Shown piece by piece: positions 34,965 through 42,333 of a DNA stretch of 64,000 nucleotides. Within the stretch, counting starts at the first letter, position 1, and every line of letters begins with the position of its first letter. Below the pieces are notes generated by a model. The model was given only the letters and a program-made list of their open reading frames with translations, was not told the DNA's origin and did not search any database. Source of the stretch: Paenibacillus sp. Soil750 (lineage in GTDB: Bacteria > Bacillota > Bacilli > Paenibacillales > NBRC-103111); assembly GCF_001428045.1 (NCBI RefSeq), contig NZ_LMSD01000004.1, forward strand, positions 1 through 64,000, written 5' to 3'. The translations under genes and the position numbers were made by a program.

Positions 34965-35600
34965 ATGACACGCATAATGATAATAACAGGCGGCACACTT
35001 GGCGATTGGGCGCTAGAGGAGATTCGCGCGGATGATATTCTGGTTGGTTCCGATCGTGGGGCCCTTTTTCTCATTCAAAACGGCCACATCCCTCATATAT
35101 CGATGGGGGATTTCGACTCCGTTACAACCGAGGAGCTTGCCCTTATTCGAGCTTCTAGCCAAGAGTTCATAGACTGTGATCCGATTTATAAGGATCTGAC
35201 GGATACGGAGATGGCTTTTAATTGGGCATTGGATCAAAATCCAAGCCAAATTCTGCTCGTCGGCGCGTTAGGCACACGGTTCGATCATTCCCTTGCTAAT
35301 GTGCATTTGCTTCGCAAAGGCATCGCGCATGGCATTCCCTGTGCGATTATGGATGCCAATAATCTCATTATGGTGATCGATCAACCGACTCGCGTGAGGA
35401 AGGGGCCTTACACACATACTTCCCTGCTTCCACTAAGCCTAGAGGTTACGGGGATCACGCTGCACGGGTTCCAATATCCCCTTCATCAAGCAACACTTGA
35501 AATTGGGATGTCGCTTGGCATCAGTAATATTCTCCTTGAGCCAGAAGGCCTCATTGAGCTTACCTCAGGCTTATTGCTTGTGATTCAAAGCAAGGATTAG
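34965..35600 (+). CDS. thiN: Thiamine diphosphokinase
   Basis: 211 residues. The N-terminal domain has 'IITGGTLGDWALE', 'DILVGSDRGALFLI' and 'SMGDFDSVTTEEL', the motifs that bind ATP, Mg2+ and thiamine. 'DLTDTEMAFNWAL' and 'LVGALGTRFDHSLAN' complete the TPK fold, and the C-terminal beta domain holds 'EVTGITLHGFQYPL'. It makes thiamine diphosphate from thiamine and ATP. I see no TPP riboswitch in the short upstream region. ATG 34965 follows CGGGGGA. Confidence 0.9.
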   Translation: MTRIMIITGGTLGDWALEEIRADDILVGSDRGALFLIQNGHIPHISMGDFDSVTTEELALIRASSQEFIDCDPIYKDLTDTEMAFNWALDQNPSQILLVGALGTRFDHSLANVHLLRKGIAHGIPCAIMDANNLIMVIDQPTRVRKGPYTHTSLLPLSLEVTGITLHGFQYPLHQATLEIGMSLGISNILLEPEGLIELTSGLLLVIQSKD

Positions 35601-35800
35601 TGAGATGCAGGTTCCCACTCTTTCTATTTTTCTAAAGCCGGCTAGAATTGACCGTGAAATCAGCGTTCCGTCAGTTTAACTCGACAGAAGTTACATGAAA
35701 ATTTGGAAATTCGACACTCCCTTCCCTGCTATAGGATAGCTAACTCTGTTATAATAAAGGATACGCTAGACATTTATTGAGATATTGAGGTCGTTTAAGC

Positions 35801-36082
35801 ATGCCCCCTGTTCAAGAGAACCTTGTTAGAAATCTTCTTCCTACCAAACTACCTTCTGTTATCACACATTTTGCATCTCGACATGTCCTTACAACGCGTG
35901 AAGCCGAAATTATTAGCCTTATCGCTTTGCGTGGTTATAGCAACAAAGAAATCGCAGATTATTGCTTTATCAGTGAAAAAACAGTCAAAGTACACATCGA
36001 GAAAATCATGGATAAAGTCGGCACGCGATCGATGCGCAAGCTTCTATCGGCTATTATCAGTACCGACGCTTACCCTTCATAA
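35801..36082 (+). CDS. Small LuxR/GerE-type transcriptional regulator
   Basis: 93 residues with only an HTH_LUXR domain ('LTTREAEIISLIALRGYSNK', 'EIADYCFISEKTVKVHIEKI') after a 28-residue leader. A stand-alone domain of this size is like GerE, the late mother-cell regulator, but the sequence is not close enough to call it GerE. TATAAT at 35750-35755 suggests vegetative SigA expression. It is followed by a strong terminator. Confidence 0.82.
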   Translation: MPPVQENLVRNLLPTKLPSVITHFASRHVLTTREAEIISLIALRGYSNKEIADYCFISEKTVKVHIEKIMDKVGTRSMRKLLSAIISTDAYPS

Positions 36083-36090
36083 TGAGACCC

Positions 36091-36128
36091 AAAGAACCGC
36101 CAGTTGCTTGAGCAGCTGGCGGTTCTTT
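36091..36128 (+). terminator. Terminator of the LuxR-type gene
   Basis: Stem AAAGAACCGCCAGTTGCT / AGCAGCTGGCGGTTCTTT, nearly perfect, 8 bp after the stop codon. Confidence 0.88.
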
Positions 36129-36206
36129 GTGAAACGTCCCTTCGCCGAAATGACGGCGGAATTTATTTTCCAGCTAATCGCCGCGAGAGCTCGCTAGATA
36201 TCTAGG

Positions 36207-36698
36207 TTACAACGCAGCGGCGAGCTTCTGCACAAACTGCTCCAGATAACGCTGGTCGACATCATCGAACCGATTGAGGCTCGGGCTGTCGATATCCAGC
36301 ACCCCGACAAGTTCGGCTCCCACTACAATCGGGATCACGATCTCCGATTGCGAAGCCGCATCACAAGCGATATGTCCCGGGAAAGCGTGGACATCAGGAA
36401 CAAGCACAGTTTCCATGCGCTCAGCAGCCGTACCGCACACCCCTTTACCGAAAGGAATTCGCACGCAGGCCGGCAATCCCTGAAAAGGTCCTAGCACAAG
36501 CTCCTTCCGCTCAAGCAGCTCATCCACCAAGTAGAATCCTACCCAGTTGATGTCTTCTAGAAACTGCCCCAGCAATGCAGATGCATTCGCCAGATTCGCA
36601 ATACGGTTCGGTTCATCCTGTATTAACGCGTGGGCTTGCCCGATCAGCAATGTATATTGTTCTTCTCTTGTTCCGCTATAATTCGATTTCGCAAACAT
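36207..36698 (-). CDS. Free methionine-(R)-sulfoxide reductase, GAF type
   Basis: 163 residues forming one GAF domain. The three cysteines of the fRMsr family are present: Cys78 in 'LPACVRI', Cys88 in 'GKGVCGTAA' and Cys112 in 'HIACDAAS'. 'INWVGFYL' and 'GVLDIDSPSLNRFD' are further signatures. The enzyme repairs free methionine-R-sulfoxide using thioredoxin. It corresponds to YtsP-like proteins of Bacillus. Monocistronic. Confidence 0.9.
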   Translation of the reverse strand: MFAKSNYSGTREEQYTLLIGQAHALIQDEPNRIANLANASALLGQFLEDINWVGFYLVDELLERKELVLGPFQGLPACVRIPFGKGVCGTAAERMETVLVPDVHAFPGHIACDAASQSEIVIPIVVGAELVGVLDIDSPSLNRFDDVDQRYLEQFVQKLAAAL

Positions 36699-36758
36699 CT
36701 GTCATCATCCTCTTCTGCCTAGTCTACTTTCATCATACCAAATGAACGGCTCCCCGCC

Positions 36759-37040
36759 AAAAGGTACTGGAGCGACTAACTCCTCTACAATTTCCACTAG
36801 CGCGCCCGCGTTAGTCTACAAAACCGACTAACTTTGGCGAAACTGAGCTGAAATCTCAGAATTAGTCTATAAAACCGACTATCTCTGGAGAAACGAAGCT
36901 GAAATCTCAGAATTAGTCTACAAAACTGACTATCTCTGGAGAAACGAAGCTGAAATCTCAGAATTAGTCTACAAAACTGACTATCTCTTCTACAATTGCC
37001 GCTGGCACGCTGGAGTTAGTCTATTTCATCGACTAACTCC
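36759..37040. repeat. Phased palindrome array, TTAGTC/GACTAA family (51-bp period)
   Basis: Palindromes of the form GTTAGTC-N9-GACTAAC start at 36811, 36862, 36913, 36964 and 37016, with a half-unit at 36759. Distances are 52, 51, 51, 51 and 52 bp. The three inner spacers share a TCTGGAGAAACGAAGC/TGAAATCTCAGAA-type sequence, while the two outer spacers share CTCTACAAT.. and a GCGC/GCACGC part. It fills the gap between two leftward genes; no gene is seen in 36699-37059. Confidence 0.85.
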
Positions 37041-37059
37041 TCTCCTTATGTATGTGTAC

Positions 37060-37092
37060 AAAAAGGACAATCCGCTAATTCAGCAGATTGCC
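37060..37092 (-). terminator. Terminator of araD
   Basis: Minus-strand stem GGGCAATCTGCTGA / TAGCGGATTGTCC followed by TTTTTG, 12 bp past the stop. Confidence 0.8.
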
Positions 37093-37104
37093 CTCAATAA
37101 GATC

Positions 37105-37794
37105 TTATTTTTGCCCGTAATACGCGTCGGCTCCGTGCTTTCTTAAAAAATGACGATCCAGCAAGGTTTGATCCATCGGCTGAATGGAAGGGTTTAAGTT
37201 GTACGTACGATACGCGATCTTCGCAACCTCTTCTAGTACAACCGCGTTGTGAACGGCATTGTGCGCATCCTTGCCCCAGCTAAATGGTGCATGACAGTTC
37301 ACTAACACGCTCGGAACCATCGCGGGATCCAACTCACGGAACGTTTCAATGATCACGTGGCCTGTCTCCAACTCGTAAGCCCCTTGAATCTCCGCCTCAG
37401 TCATCAGACGCGTGCACGGCACTTCGCCGTAGAAGTAATCGGCATGTGTCGTGCCGAGTGCCGGAATCGCGCGGCCAGCCTGCGCCCAGCTTGTCGCCCA
37501 CGGCGATTGCGTATGAACGATGCCGCCAATCGATGGGAAAGCGCGGTACAACGCCAAATGCGTTGGCGTATCCGAAGATGGCTTCATTTTGCCTTCCACA
37601 AGGTTACCCTGCAGATCCACGACAACGAGGTCTTCTGCTTTCAAATCCTCATAAGGTACGCCGCTCGGTTTAATCACGACGAGTCCTTGCTCACGATCAA
37701 TTCCGCTGACATTGCCCCATGTAAACGTAACTAGCCGATATTTGGGCAGATCCAAATTGGCTTCCAAAACTTGCTGTCTCAATTCCTCTAGCAT
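37105..37794 (-). CDS. araD: L-ribulose-5-phosphate 4-epimerase
   Basis: 229 residues of the class II aldolase/adducin fold. '[11 protein letters not shown]', '[11 protein letters not shown]', '[11 protein letters not shown]', 'TTHADYFYG' and '[10 protein letters not shown]' are AraD signatures. It converts L-ribulose-5-P to D-xylulose-5-P in arabinose breakdown. One oddity: the usual metal motif G-I-V-H-T-H-S reads H94-T-Q96-S here (codon CAA for CAT/CAC), so one of the expected zinc-binding histidines is Gln. AraR-like operators lie upstream. araA and araB are not adjacent. Confidence 0.9.
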   Translation of the reverse strand: MLEELRQQVLEANLDLPKYRLVTFTWGNVSGIDREQGLVVIKPSGVPYEDLKAEDLVVVDLQGNLVEGKMKPSSDTPTHLALYRAFPSIGGIVHTQSPWATSWAQAGRAIPALGTTHADYFYGEVPCTRLMTEAEIQGAYELETGHVIIETFRELDPAMVPSVLVNCHAPFSWGKDAHNAVHNAVVLEEVAKIAYRTYNLNPSIQPMDQTLLDRHFLRKHGADAYYGQK

Positions 37795-37815
37795 CTGAGC
37801 TCAACACCTTCCGAT

Positions 37816-37910
37816 AAAATGTACATATATAGCCATATTACACACTTGTACGTATATGTTAGCTAGATGTTTCACAATTAATGAATAAACAAAACAACTT
37901 GTATGTACAT
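37816..37910 (-). promoter_or_regulatory. Three AraR-like operators upstream of araD
   Basis: AAAATGTACATATAT (37816-37830), ACTTGTACGTATATGTT (37844-37860) and ACTTGTATGTACAT (37897-37910) each resemble the Bacillus AraR operator, whose core is TTGTACGTACAA. Three sites allow cooperative looping repression relieved by L-arabinose. No araR gene is in the window. Confidence 0.65.
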
Positions 37911-37924
37911 CCCAAGATCACCTT

Positions 37925-39154
37925 CTATGAATGGATAATAGAGAAAACAATCGTCTTCCCATCCGATTCCAGTCGTGTTTCTACTGAATAGTTACCGATT
38001 TGCGTTGTCGTTGTTTCAAGAACACCTTTCGCTGCGGCACGTGCGCAGGCATCCGTAAATTGGCGGTTGAAAATGTCTGCATCATACCCGAATAGGAAAT
38101 CCGTAAACTTGCGGATGCTTTCCGTATTACGAGCAAGCACCCCGTCCTCCAGACGGACAGTGACGCCATAGGTCGCAAACTGTGGATCCAACCAGAGAGA
38201 AGCTTCATTGCTGTTGCGCGCTTCCGCCGTTGCTCCGCTCAGAGATTGCGCTTTGGCTTCTGAATTCCGAAATAAACGCAGCGTCGTTTCTTCCAGATCG
38301 TAATTCGTCCCGCGCAGCTTGCCTGCCCCTTCCATCACTTCGTAGGCTTGCAGCATGCGCTCATCTGGGAAAACGAGCTTCTTGTAGCTGCCATCCTTGG
38401 TGGGCACGACTTTGATGAAAGCTTCGTTATCGTTTTTCACGCTGACGCGCTTTGATTTCGTCTGCAAACGCGTAATAATTTGCAACGCTTCGGCACGTGT
38501 CACATATTGACCTACCCCGAAGTAACCATTCGGATACCCTTCCATGATCCCCTTCGTCATCGACTCTCCGATAAACTTCTGCTGCCTGCTCGTTGCGCTC
38601 TGTAAATCTCCGAAATGAGATGCTGCCGCAAGACTATACGTCTCGTCCTCCAAATATTCCGTTTCCTTCAATAAATAGTACAAAATCTCCGCGACATCTT
38701 CTCGCTTCAATGAAGCTTTATAATCAGTGAATTGTCCTTTGCTTATAAAATGAAGATCACTTGCCAAATCCAAATATGGCTTAGCCCAATAACCGACCGT
38801 GTTCGGCTTAAACGTGAAATCCCGGTAGTCCTGTTGTAAAATATTTTGATTACCTGCACTCAGCGTTTGCAAAAAGCTTGTCTTCCACTTCCGTTCCCCA
38901 TTTGGGAACTTATCTGTGAAGGCTAGCAGTACAATTTTCACAAATTGATCTGCGGTAACGGTCTCATCTGGTCGGAATGTTCCATCTGGAAAGCCATCCA
39001 ATAAACCTTGCTGCACCATCTGGTCGATCGTCTGCTCCGCCCAATGTCCCCCAATATCCTTAAACCCTGCTGCCTCGCTTCTACCTTGCAGGCCACCTAT
39101 TGTTAATAGGCAACCGATCGTCGCAATTGTCAGCCATTTATTCCATCGTATCAT
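37925..39154 (-). CDS. Exported protein with SLH domains
   Basis: 409 residues from ATG 39154 (MIRWNKW), with GGAG 9 nt upstream; the longer frame has no ribosome binding site. Signal peptide ends near 'GRSEAAG'. The N-terminal SLH repeat is clear ('FKDIGGHWAEQTIDQMVQQG', 'LLDGFPDGTFRPDETVTADQ'), the second is more divergent, and the third contains 'GIMEGYPNGYFGVGQYVTRA'. The C-terminal half (about 235-409) is an unrecognised domain. It is probably anchored to the cell wall. Confidence 0.85.
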   Translation of the reverse strand: MIRWNKWLTIATIGCLLTIGGLQGRSEAAGFKDIGGHWAEQTIDQMVQQGLLDGFPDGTFRPDETVTADQFVKIVLLAFTDKFPNGERKWKTSFLQTLSAGNQNILQQDYRDFTFKPNTVGYWAKPYLDLASDLHFISKGQFTDYKASLKREDVAEILYYLLKETEYLEDETYSLAAASHFGDLQSATSRQQKFIGESMTKGIMEGYPNGYFGVGQYVTRAEALQIITRLQTKSKRVSVKNDNEAFIKVVPTKDGSYKKLVFPDERMLQAYEVMEGAGKLRGTNYDLEETTLRLFRNSEAKAQSLSGATAEARNSNEASLWLDPQFATYGVTVRLEDGVLARNTESIRKFTDFLFGYDADIFNRQFTDACARAAAKGVLETTTTQIGNYSVETRLESDGKTIVFSIIHS

Positions 39155-39307
39155 CGCCAATTTCTCCGCTTCTATCCTAATTTTCGGCACCAACTTCTAC
39201 CATTCTCTAGGATAAGCCTTCTACTAGTCTTTGAGAACATGCTAAAAAGCCCATTCATTGAGGCAGGATAAGCCCCCCTTAACTGGGTCTATAGCCATAT
39301 AAAAGGC

Positions 39308-39346
39308 CAAAAAGACCCTGCCCTCTACTAGGTAGAAAGCAAGATC
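39308..39346 (-). terminator. Probable terminator of the gene at 39364
   Basis: On the minus strand a long stem rich in G-U pairs, from GATCTTGCTTTCTAC to GTAGAGGGCAGGGTC, is followed by TTTTT. Confidence 0.6.
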
Positions 39347-39363
39347 CGCTATCATGAACATGA

Positions 39364-39813
39364 TTACTCTTTCTTTTTCGTCCCTGCTACCGCTTTAGCA
39401 GAATTGTAATAGCGCATCCAGTCGACAATGTACATCATTTTAGCTAGGTAATCAGGTGCACTCCCCTGTAAATGACTGTATTGCTCTTCTTGCAGCAGTT
39501 GGTGCAGCTCGTACCCCTTTGTATAGAGAGTCCTCGTGAACGCTTCTTCCGTCTGTGGCTTGTAGAGATCCGTTCCTCGGGAAAGTTCAATTTCCTCGAT
39601 AATTGTGCCCCGGTAGTACGGGTAAACATTCACCTGCAGGCCCATATCGATGTAAGCTAAACCTGTATATTCATAAGGAAGCCAAATTAAATTCGTCTTC
39701 TTGTCTTCTAGCTTCACTGTGTACACTAAACCTAGGTTCAGGGCAATCGGCTGCGGATAATTACTTATTAGCCCGGATCGCAAATGATCTGCTATATGCT
39801 CAACGAAATTCAT
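39364..39813 (-). CDS. Hypothetical cytoplasmic protein
   Basis: 149 residues from ATG 39813 (MNFVEH), with GAGAGG 9 nt upstream; an ATG 13 codons earlier has none. Alpha/beta content with 'NLIWLPYEYTGLAYIDMG' and 'YHRG'-like 'YPYYRGTIIEEIELS', ending in Lys/Glu. There is no signal or membrane segment. No family is recognised. It is single and divergent from the ECF sigma gene, with about 290 bp between. Confidence 0.6.
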   Translation of the reverse strand: MNFVEHIADHLRSGLISNYPQPIALNLGLVYTVKLEDKKTNLIWLPYEYTGLAYIDMGLQVNVYPYYRGTIIEEIELSRGTDLYKPQTEEAFTRTLYTKGYELHQLLQEEQYSHLQGSAPDYLAKMMYIVDWMRYYNSAKAVAGTKKKE

Positions 39814-40056
39814 GCTGCTCTTCCTCTCCGAAGGATCTAGTCCTTCCTTCATATTGCGTGCTAAAGCGCTTCGTTGTCAAGCAAGAACGCATACGTTCAT
39901 ATTCTATCTTTAATTGTTCTGTTTTCTAGGTACAATTTCCTGCCGATCACGCTCTAACTATTGGGCATGAACAGTTTCAATAAAGAATAGGCTCTGATGA
40001 GGCACAAAGGGCCAGGGGCTTACGAAAGTTATAAGTAAAGTTTTTATTTCCAATGG

Positions 40057-40083
40057 TGAACTTTTCGGAAATAGATGCGTCTA
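40057..40083 (+). promoter_or_regulatory. ECF-type promoter of the sigma factor gene
   Basis: TGAAC at 40057-40061, a 16-nt spacer and CGTCTA at 40078-40083, ending 19 bp before the start codon. This pattern (TGAAC-N16-CGTC) is typical of ECF promoters and fits autoregulation of the downstream sigma factor. Nothing else is seen in 39814-40056. Confidence 0.7.
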
Positions 40084-40102
40084 TATAGGAGAGGTGAGAG
40101 AA

Positions 40103-40669
40103 TTGGAAACGACGGGTGTCCATGTATTTGATTATTTGAAGTACATTGCAGAAACAACAGATCAGAAGGTGATCCTTCGTAATTTAATGGAAACCTACGG
40201 GAATGATGTGTGGAATTATGCCTTCAGTATTTGTCGTAATAAAGATGCAGCTGACGATATTGCACAGGATGCTTTCTTAAAAGTATATCGCAATCTGACG
40301 ACTTTCCGTGGTGAAGCTGCGGTTAAAACCTGGTTGCTTACGATAACCCGCAATACCGCTTATGATTATATGCGCAAAGCGTTTTGGCGCAAGGTGACTC
40401 TGGTTGGATTCGTGCAATCGGGAGGTACCGCAAGTTCGGCTGAAACAGAAGCGGTTGAAAATTTATATGCAAGTGAAATTTGGCAGAAAGTCATGTCTTT
40501 ATCCGCAAAATATAGAGAAATCTTAATTCTTCACGCACATTATCAGATGACAACCAAGGAAATGGCAGCTATTCTGGATATTTCGGAAGGAACCGTTAAA
40601 TCCAGACTTCACCACGCCAGACTTAAGGTTCTTAGTCTGAAGGAGCGTGAAGCGCTTGAACACTCCTGA
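40103..40669 (+). CDS. ECF RNA polymerase sigma factor
   Basis: 188 residues from TTG 40103, 8 nt after AGGAGAGG; the GTG at 40094 touches that site. Region 2 spans about 30-95 with 'NKDAADDIAQDAFLKVYRNL', and region 4 about 125-180 with 'TKEMAAILDISEGTVKSRLH'. It directs polymerase to envelope-stress-type promoters. The next gene overlaps its end and encodes a membrane protein that is probably its anti-sigma factor. Confidence 0.92.
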   Translation: METTGVHVFDYLKYIAETTDQKVILRNLMETYGNDVWNYAFSICRNKDAADDIAQDAFLKVYRNLTTFRGEAAVKTWLLTITRNTAYDYMRKAFWRKVTLVGFVQSGGTASSAETEAVENLYASEIWQKVMSLSAKYREILILHAHYQMTTKEMAAILDISEGTVKSRLHHARLKVLSLKEREALEHS

Positions 40670-41966
40670 GCCGGATGACTTCCAGAAGCAATTGGAAGAT
40701 GCGCCCCTCGTACAGAAGGGGTTCACCTCCAAGCTTCAGCAGGATATTGAGCAAAAGATTCGAAAGAAAGAGCGCAACAAGTCCAAGGTAAAGCCTCTTC
40801 TCTGCGTTGCTGGTATAGGTACGGTCATGGCTGTTGTACTTCTTTTCCCATGGCATACAATGCATACGCAAAGTGAGGCTGCTGCGCTCGAAGGGAAAAT
40901 GATGCCGGCGGCAGTCACCGTCTCCACGCCCCCTCCTGCTCCCATCAACACAGCCTTGCTCATTGGGCTACGGACAGAGCATCAGCCTGCCACAAGTGGC
41001 GGCCAAGGGCGCGTGCTATCGCCACTTCGTTACAGCACCTATCGGACGATGCTCATAGCGCCCGTTCGCGGGCAATTACAGAAAACCTCCGAAGGCACTG
41101 GTATTTTGATGCCGTATAAGCAAAACTTCTGGAAAATCGACTCCCTCACACGTCTGACTAACAAAGGTGAGTCTCACTATTTATCTGCTCATTTGGCTGA
41201 TCAGCCGATCAAGACAGAACGCTTCACAGAGCCAGAGGATCAAGAATTCAATCGCGTAGAAACACTGTTGTTTGCAGGCAACCAGTACGTCTCCATTGCC
41301 GAGTCAGAGGCAGCTTGGAATGGCAATGCAACCTATCATGCGGATCGCATCTGGGTGCGCACGCTTCCACAATTGAAGGAAGCACGCACCTTGCAATTCT
41401 ACAAAAAGCCAGTGGACAAGAACCACGTGTCCTTGATGGATGTCTTTGGCACAAGTACGAGTACGGATCTAGCGAGGATGTCGAGCATGGCAGACAATGC
41501 AATGAGCGAGGTATCGGGTCAGAGTTGGACCGTGCAGCGTGAGGCAGGACAGTGGGTTGGCAAAGTTGCTGAAACACCGAAAGCTAGTTTATCGAGACCT
41601 GATTCTTACGTACTGCGTGATTTCCCACGCCAATTGCCTGATAAAGTCGTTAATCACGACGAGATCTGTTGTTCTTGGACCAATATCAAGTCCTCGTGGC
41701 CGAAAGCTACGGATGCGCTAACCTCCCCCTTGGACGATATGCTCGTCATCTTCGAGGGAGATACGCTCAAATTTTACTCCTACGGGCAAGCACCTGGCAG
41801 CATTCCCCAGCTTACCTTAGACCTGGAGCCTGGTGAACAGCTGGTCATGGCACAATGGGCCACAGATCACTACGTTCAGGAGTGGATCGACAAGGTCGGG
41901 CGCTACCTGTCCACTGAGACAGAGTCTCGGCCCGTGGAAGTGGAAGCACAAGTGAAAACCCGCTAG
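40656..41966 (+). CDS. Membrane protein, putative anti-sigma factor
   Basis: 436 residues from TTG 40656, which lies 10 nt after AGGAG; a GTG at 40647 is too close. A short cytoplasmic N-terminus (about 45 residues, acidic then strongly basic 'KIRKKERNKSK'), one membrane segment (about 49-65) and a large extracytoplasmic domain of about 370 residues. Overlap with the ECF gene and topology support an anti-sigma role. No zinc-binding HxxxCxxC motif is present. The external domain is unrecognised. Confidence 0.7.
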   Translation: MNTPEPDDFQKQLEDAPLVQKGFTSKLQQDIEQKIRKKERNKSKVKPLLCVAGIGTVMAVVLLFPWHTMHTQSEAAALEGKMMPAAVTVSTPPPAPINTALLIGLRTEHQPATSGGQGRVLSPLRYSTYRTMLIAPVRGQLQKTSEGTGILMPYKQNFWKIDSLTRLTNKGESHYLSAHLADQPIKTERFTEPEDQEFNRVETLLFAGNQYVSIAESEAAWNGNATYHADRIWVRTLPQLKEARTLQFYKKPVDKNHVSLMDVFGTSTSTDLARMSSMADNAMSEVSGQSWTVQREAGQWVGKVAETPKASLSRPDSYVLRDFPRQLPDKVVNHDEICCSWTNIKSSWPKATDALTSPLDDMLVIFEGDTLKFYSYGQAPGSIPQLTLDLEPGEQLVMAQWATDHYVQEWIDKVGRYLSTETESRPVEVEAQVKTR

Positions 41967-41971
41967 ATCAT

Positions 41972-42005
41972 AAAACCCGCTGGTCCTCTTGGACAGCGGG
42001 TTTAT
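41972..42005 (+). terminator. Terminator of the ECF operon
   Basis: Stem AAACCCGCT / AGCGGGTTT with a GGTCC...GGAC inner part, 6 bp past the stop codon. Confidence 0.8.
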
Positions 42006-42084
42006 TGTGGTTTCGGCTGGGTTAGCAACTTCTACTTCTACGCCCCAAACGTCTCCCCGCCGCTCCCGATGCACTTCAACAAAT

Positions 42085-42272
42085 TTAACTGGATTCTATG
42101 TAGCTAATTTTGCTGATTTCCACTCATGCGCGAGAATAACTGGATTTCCTGTAGGTAATTCCCGCCCAAATCGGCAATATCACCAATTCCGGCAATTTTA
42201 ACTGTACTTTTTCCATCTATTCGTTCGATTCCATCAAATACGGATGAATTAGCTGTATGTTTTTCATTTAGT
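42085..42272. repeat. Four-palindrome array, block E (51-62-51 spacing)
   Basis: Units of 24 bp start at 42085, 42136, 42198 and 42249. The block lies between convergent genes (ECF operon and HD-GYP gene) and is about 25 kb from block D, yet has identical geometry. No gene is seen in 42006-42333. Confidence 0.85.
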
Positions 42273-42333
42273 TGGCTCCACAAGCCCTCAGCTACCTAAT
42301 CCCCTGCAGCCTCCTGACTACCACTCTCAGCAA

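Noticed and set aside
36811-37037. CRISPR array
   Set aside because: Repeats are 51-bp periodic, but the spacers are themselves repeated and the conserved part is a short palindrome; no cas genes.
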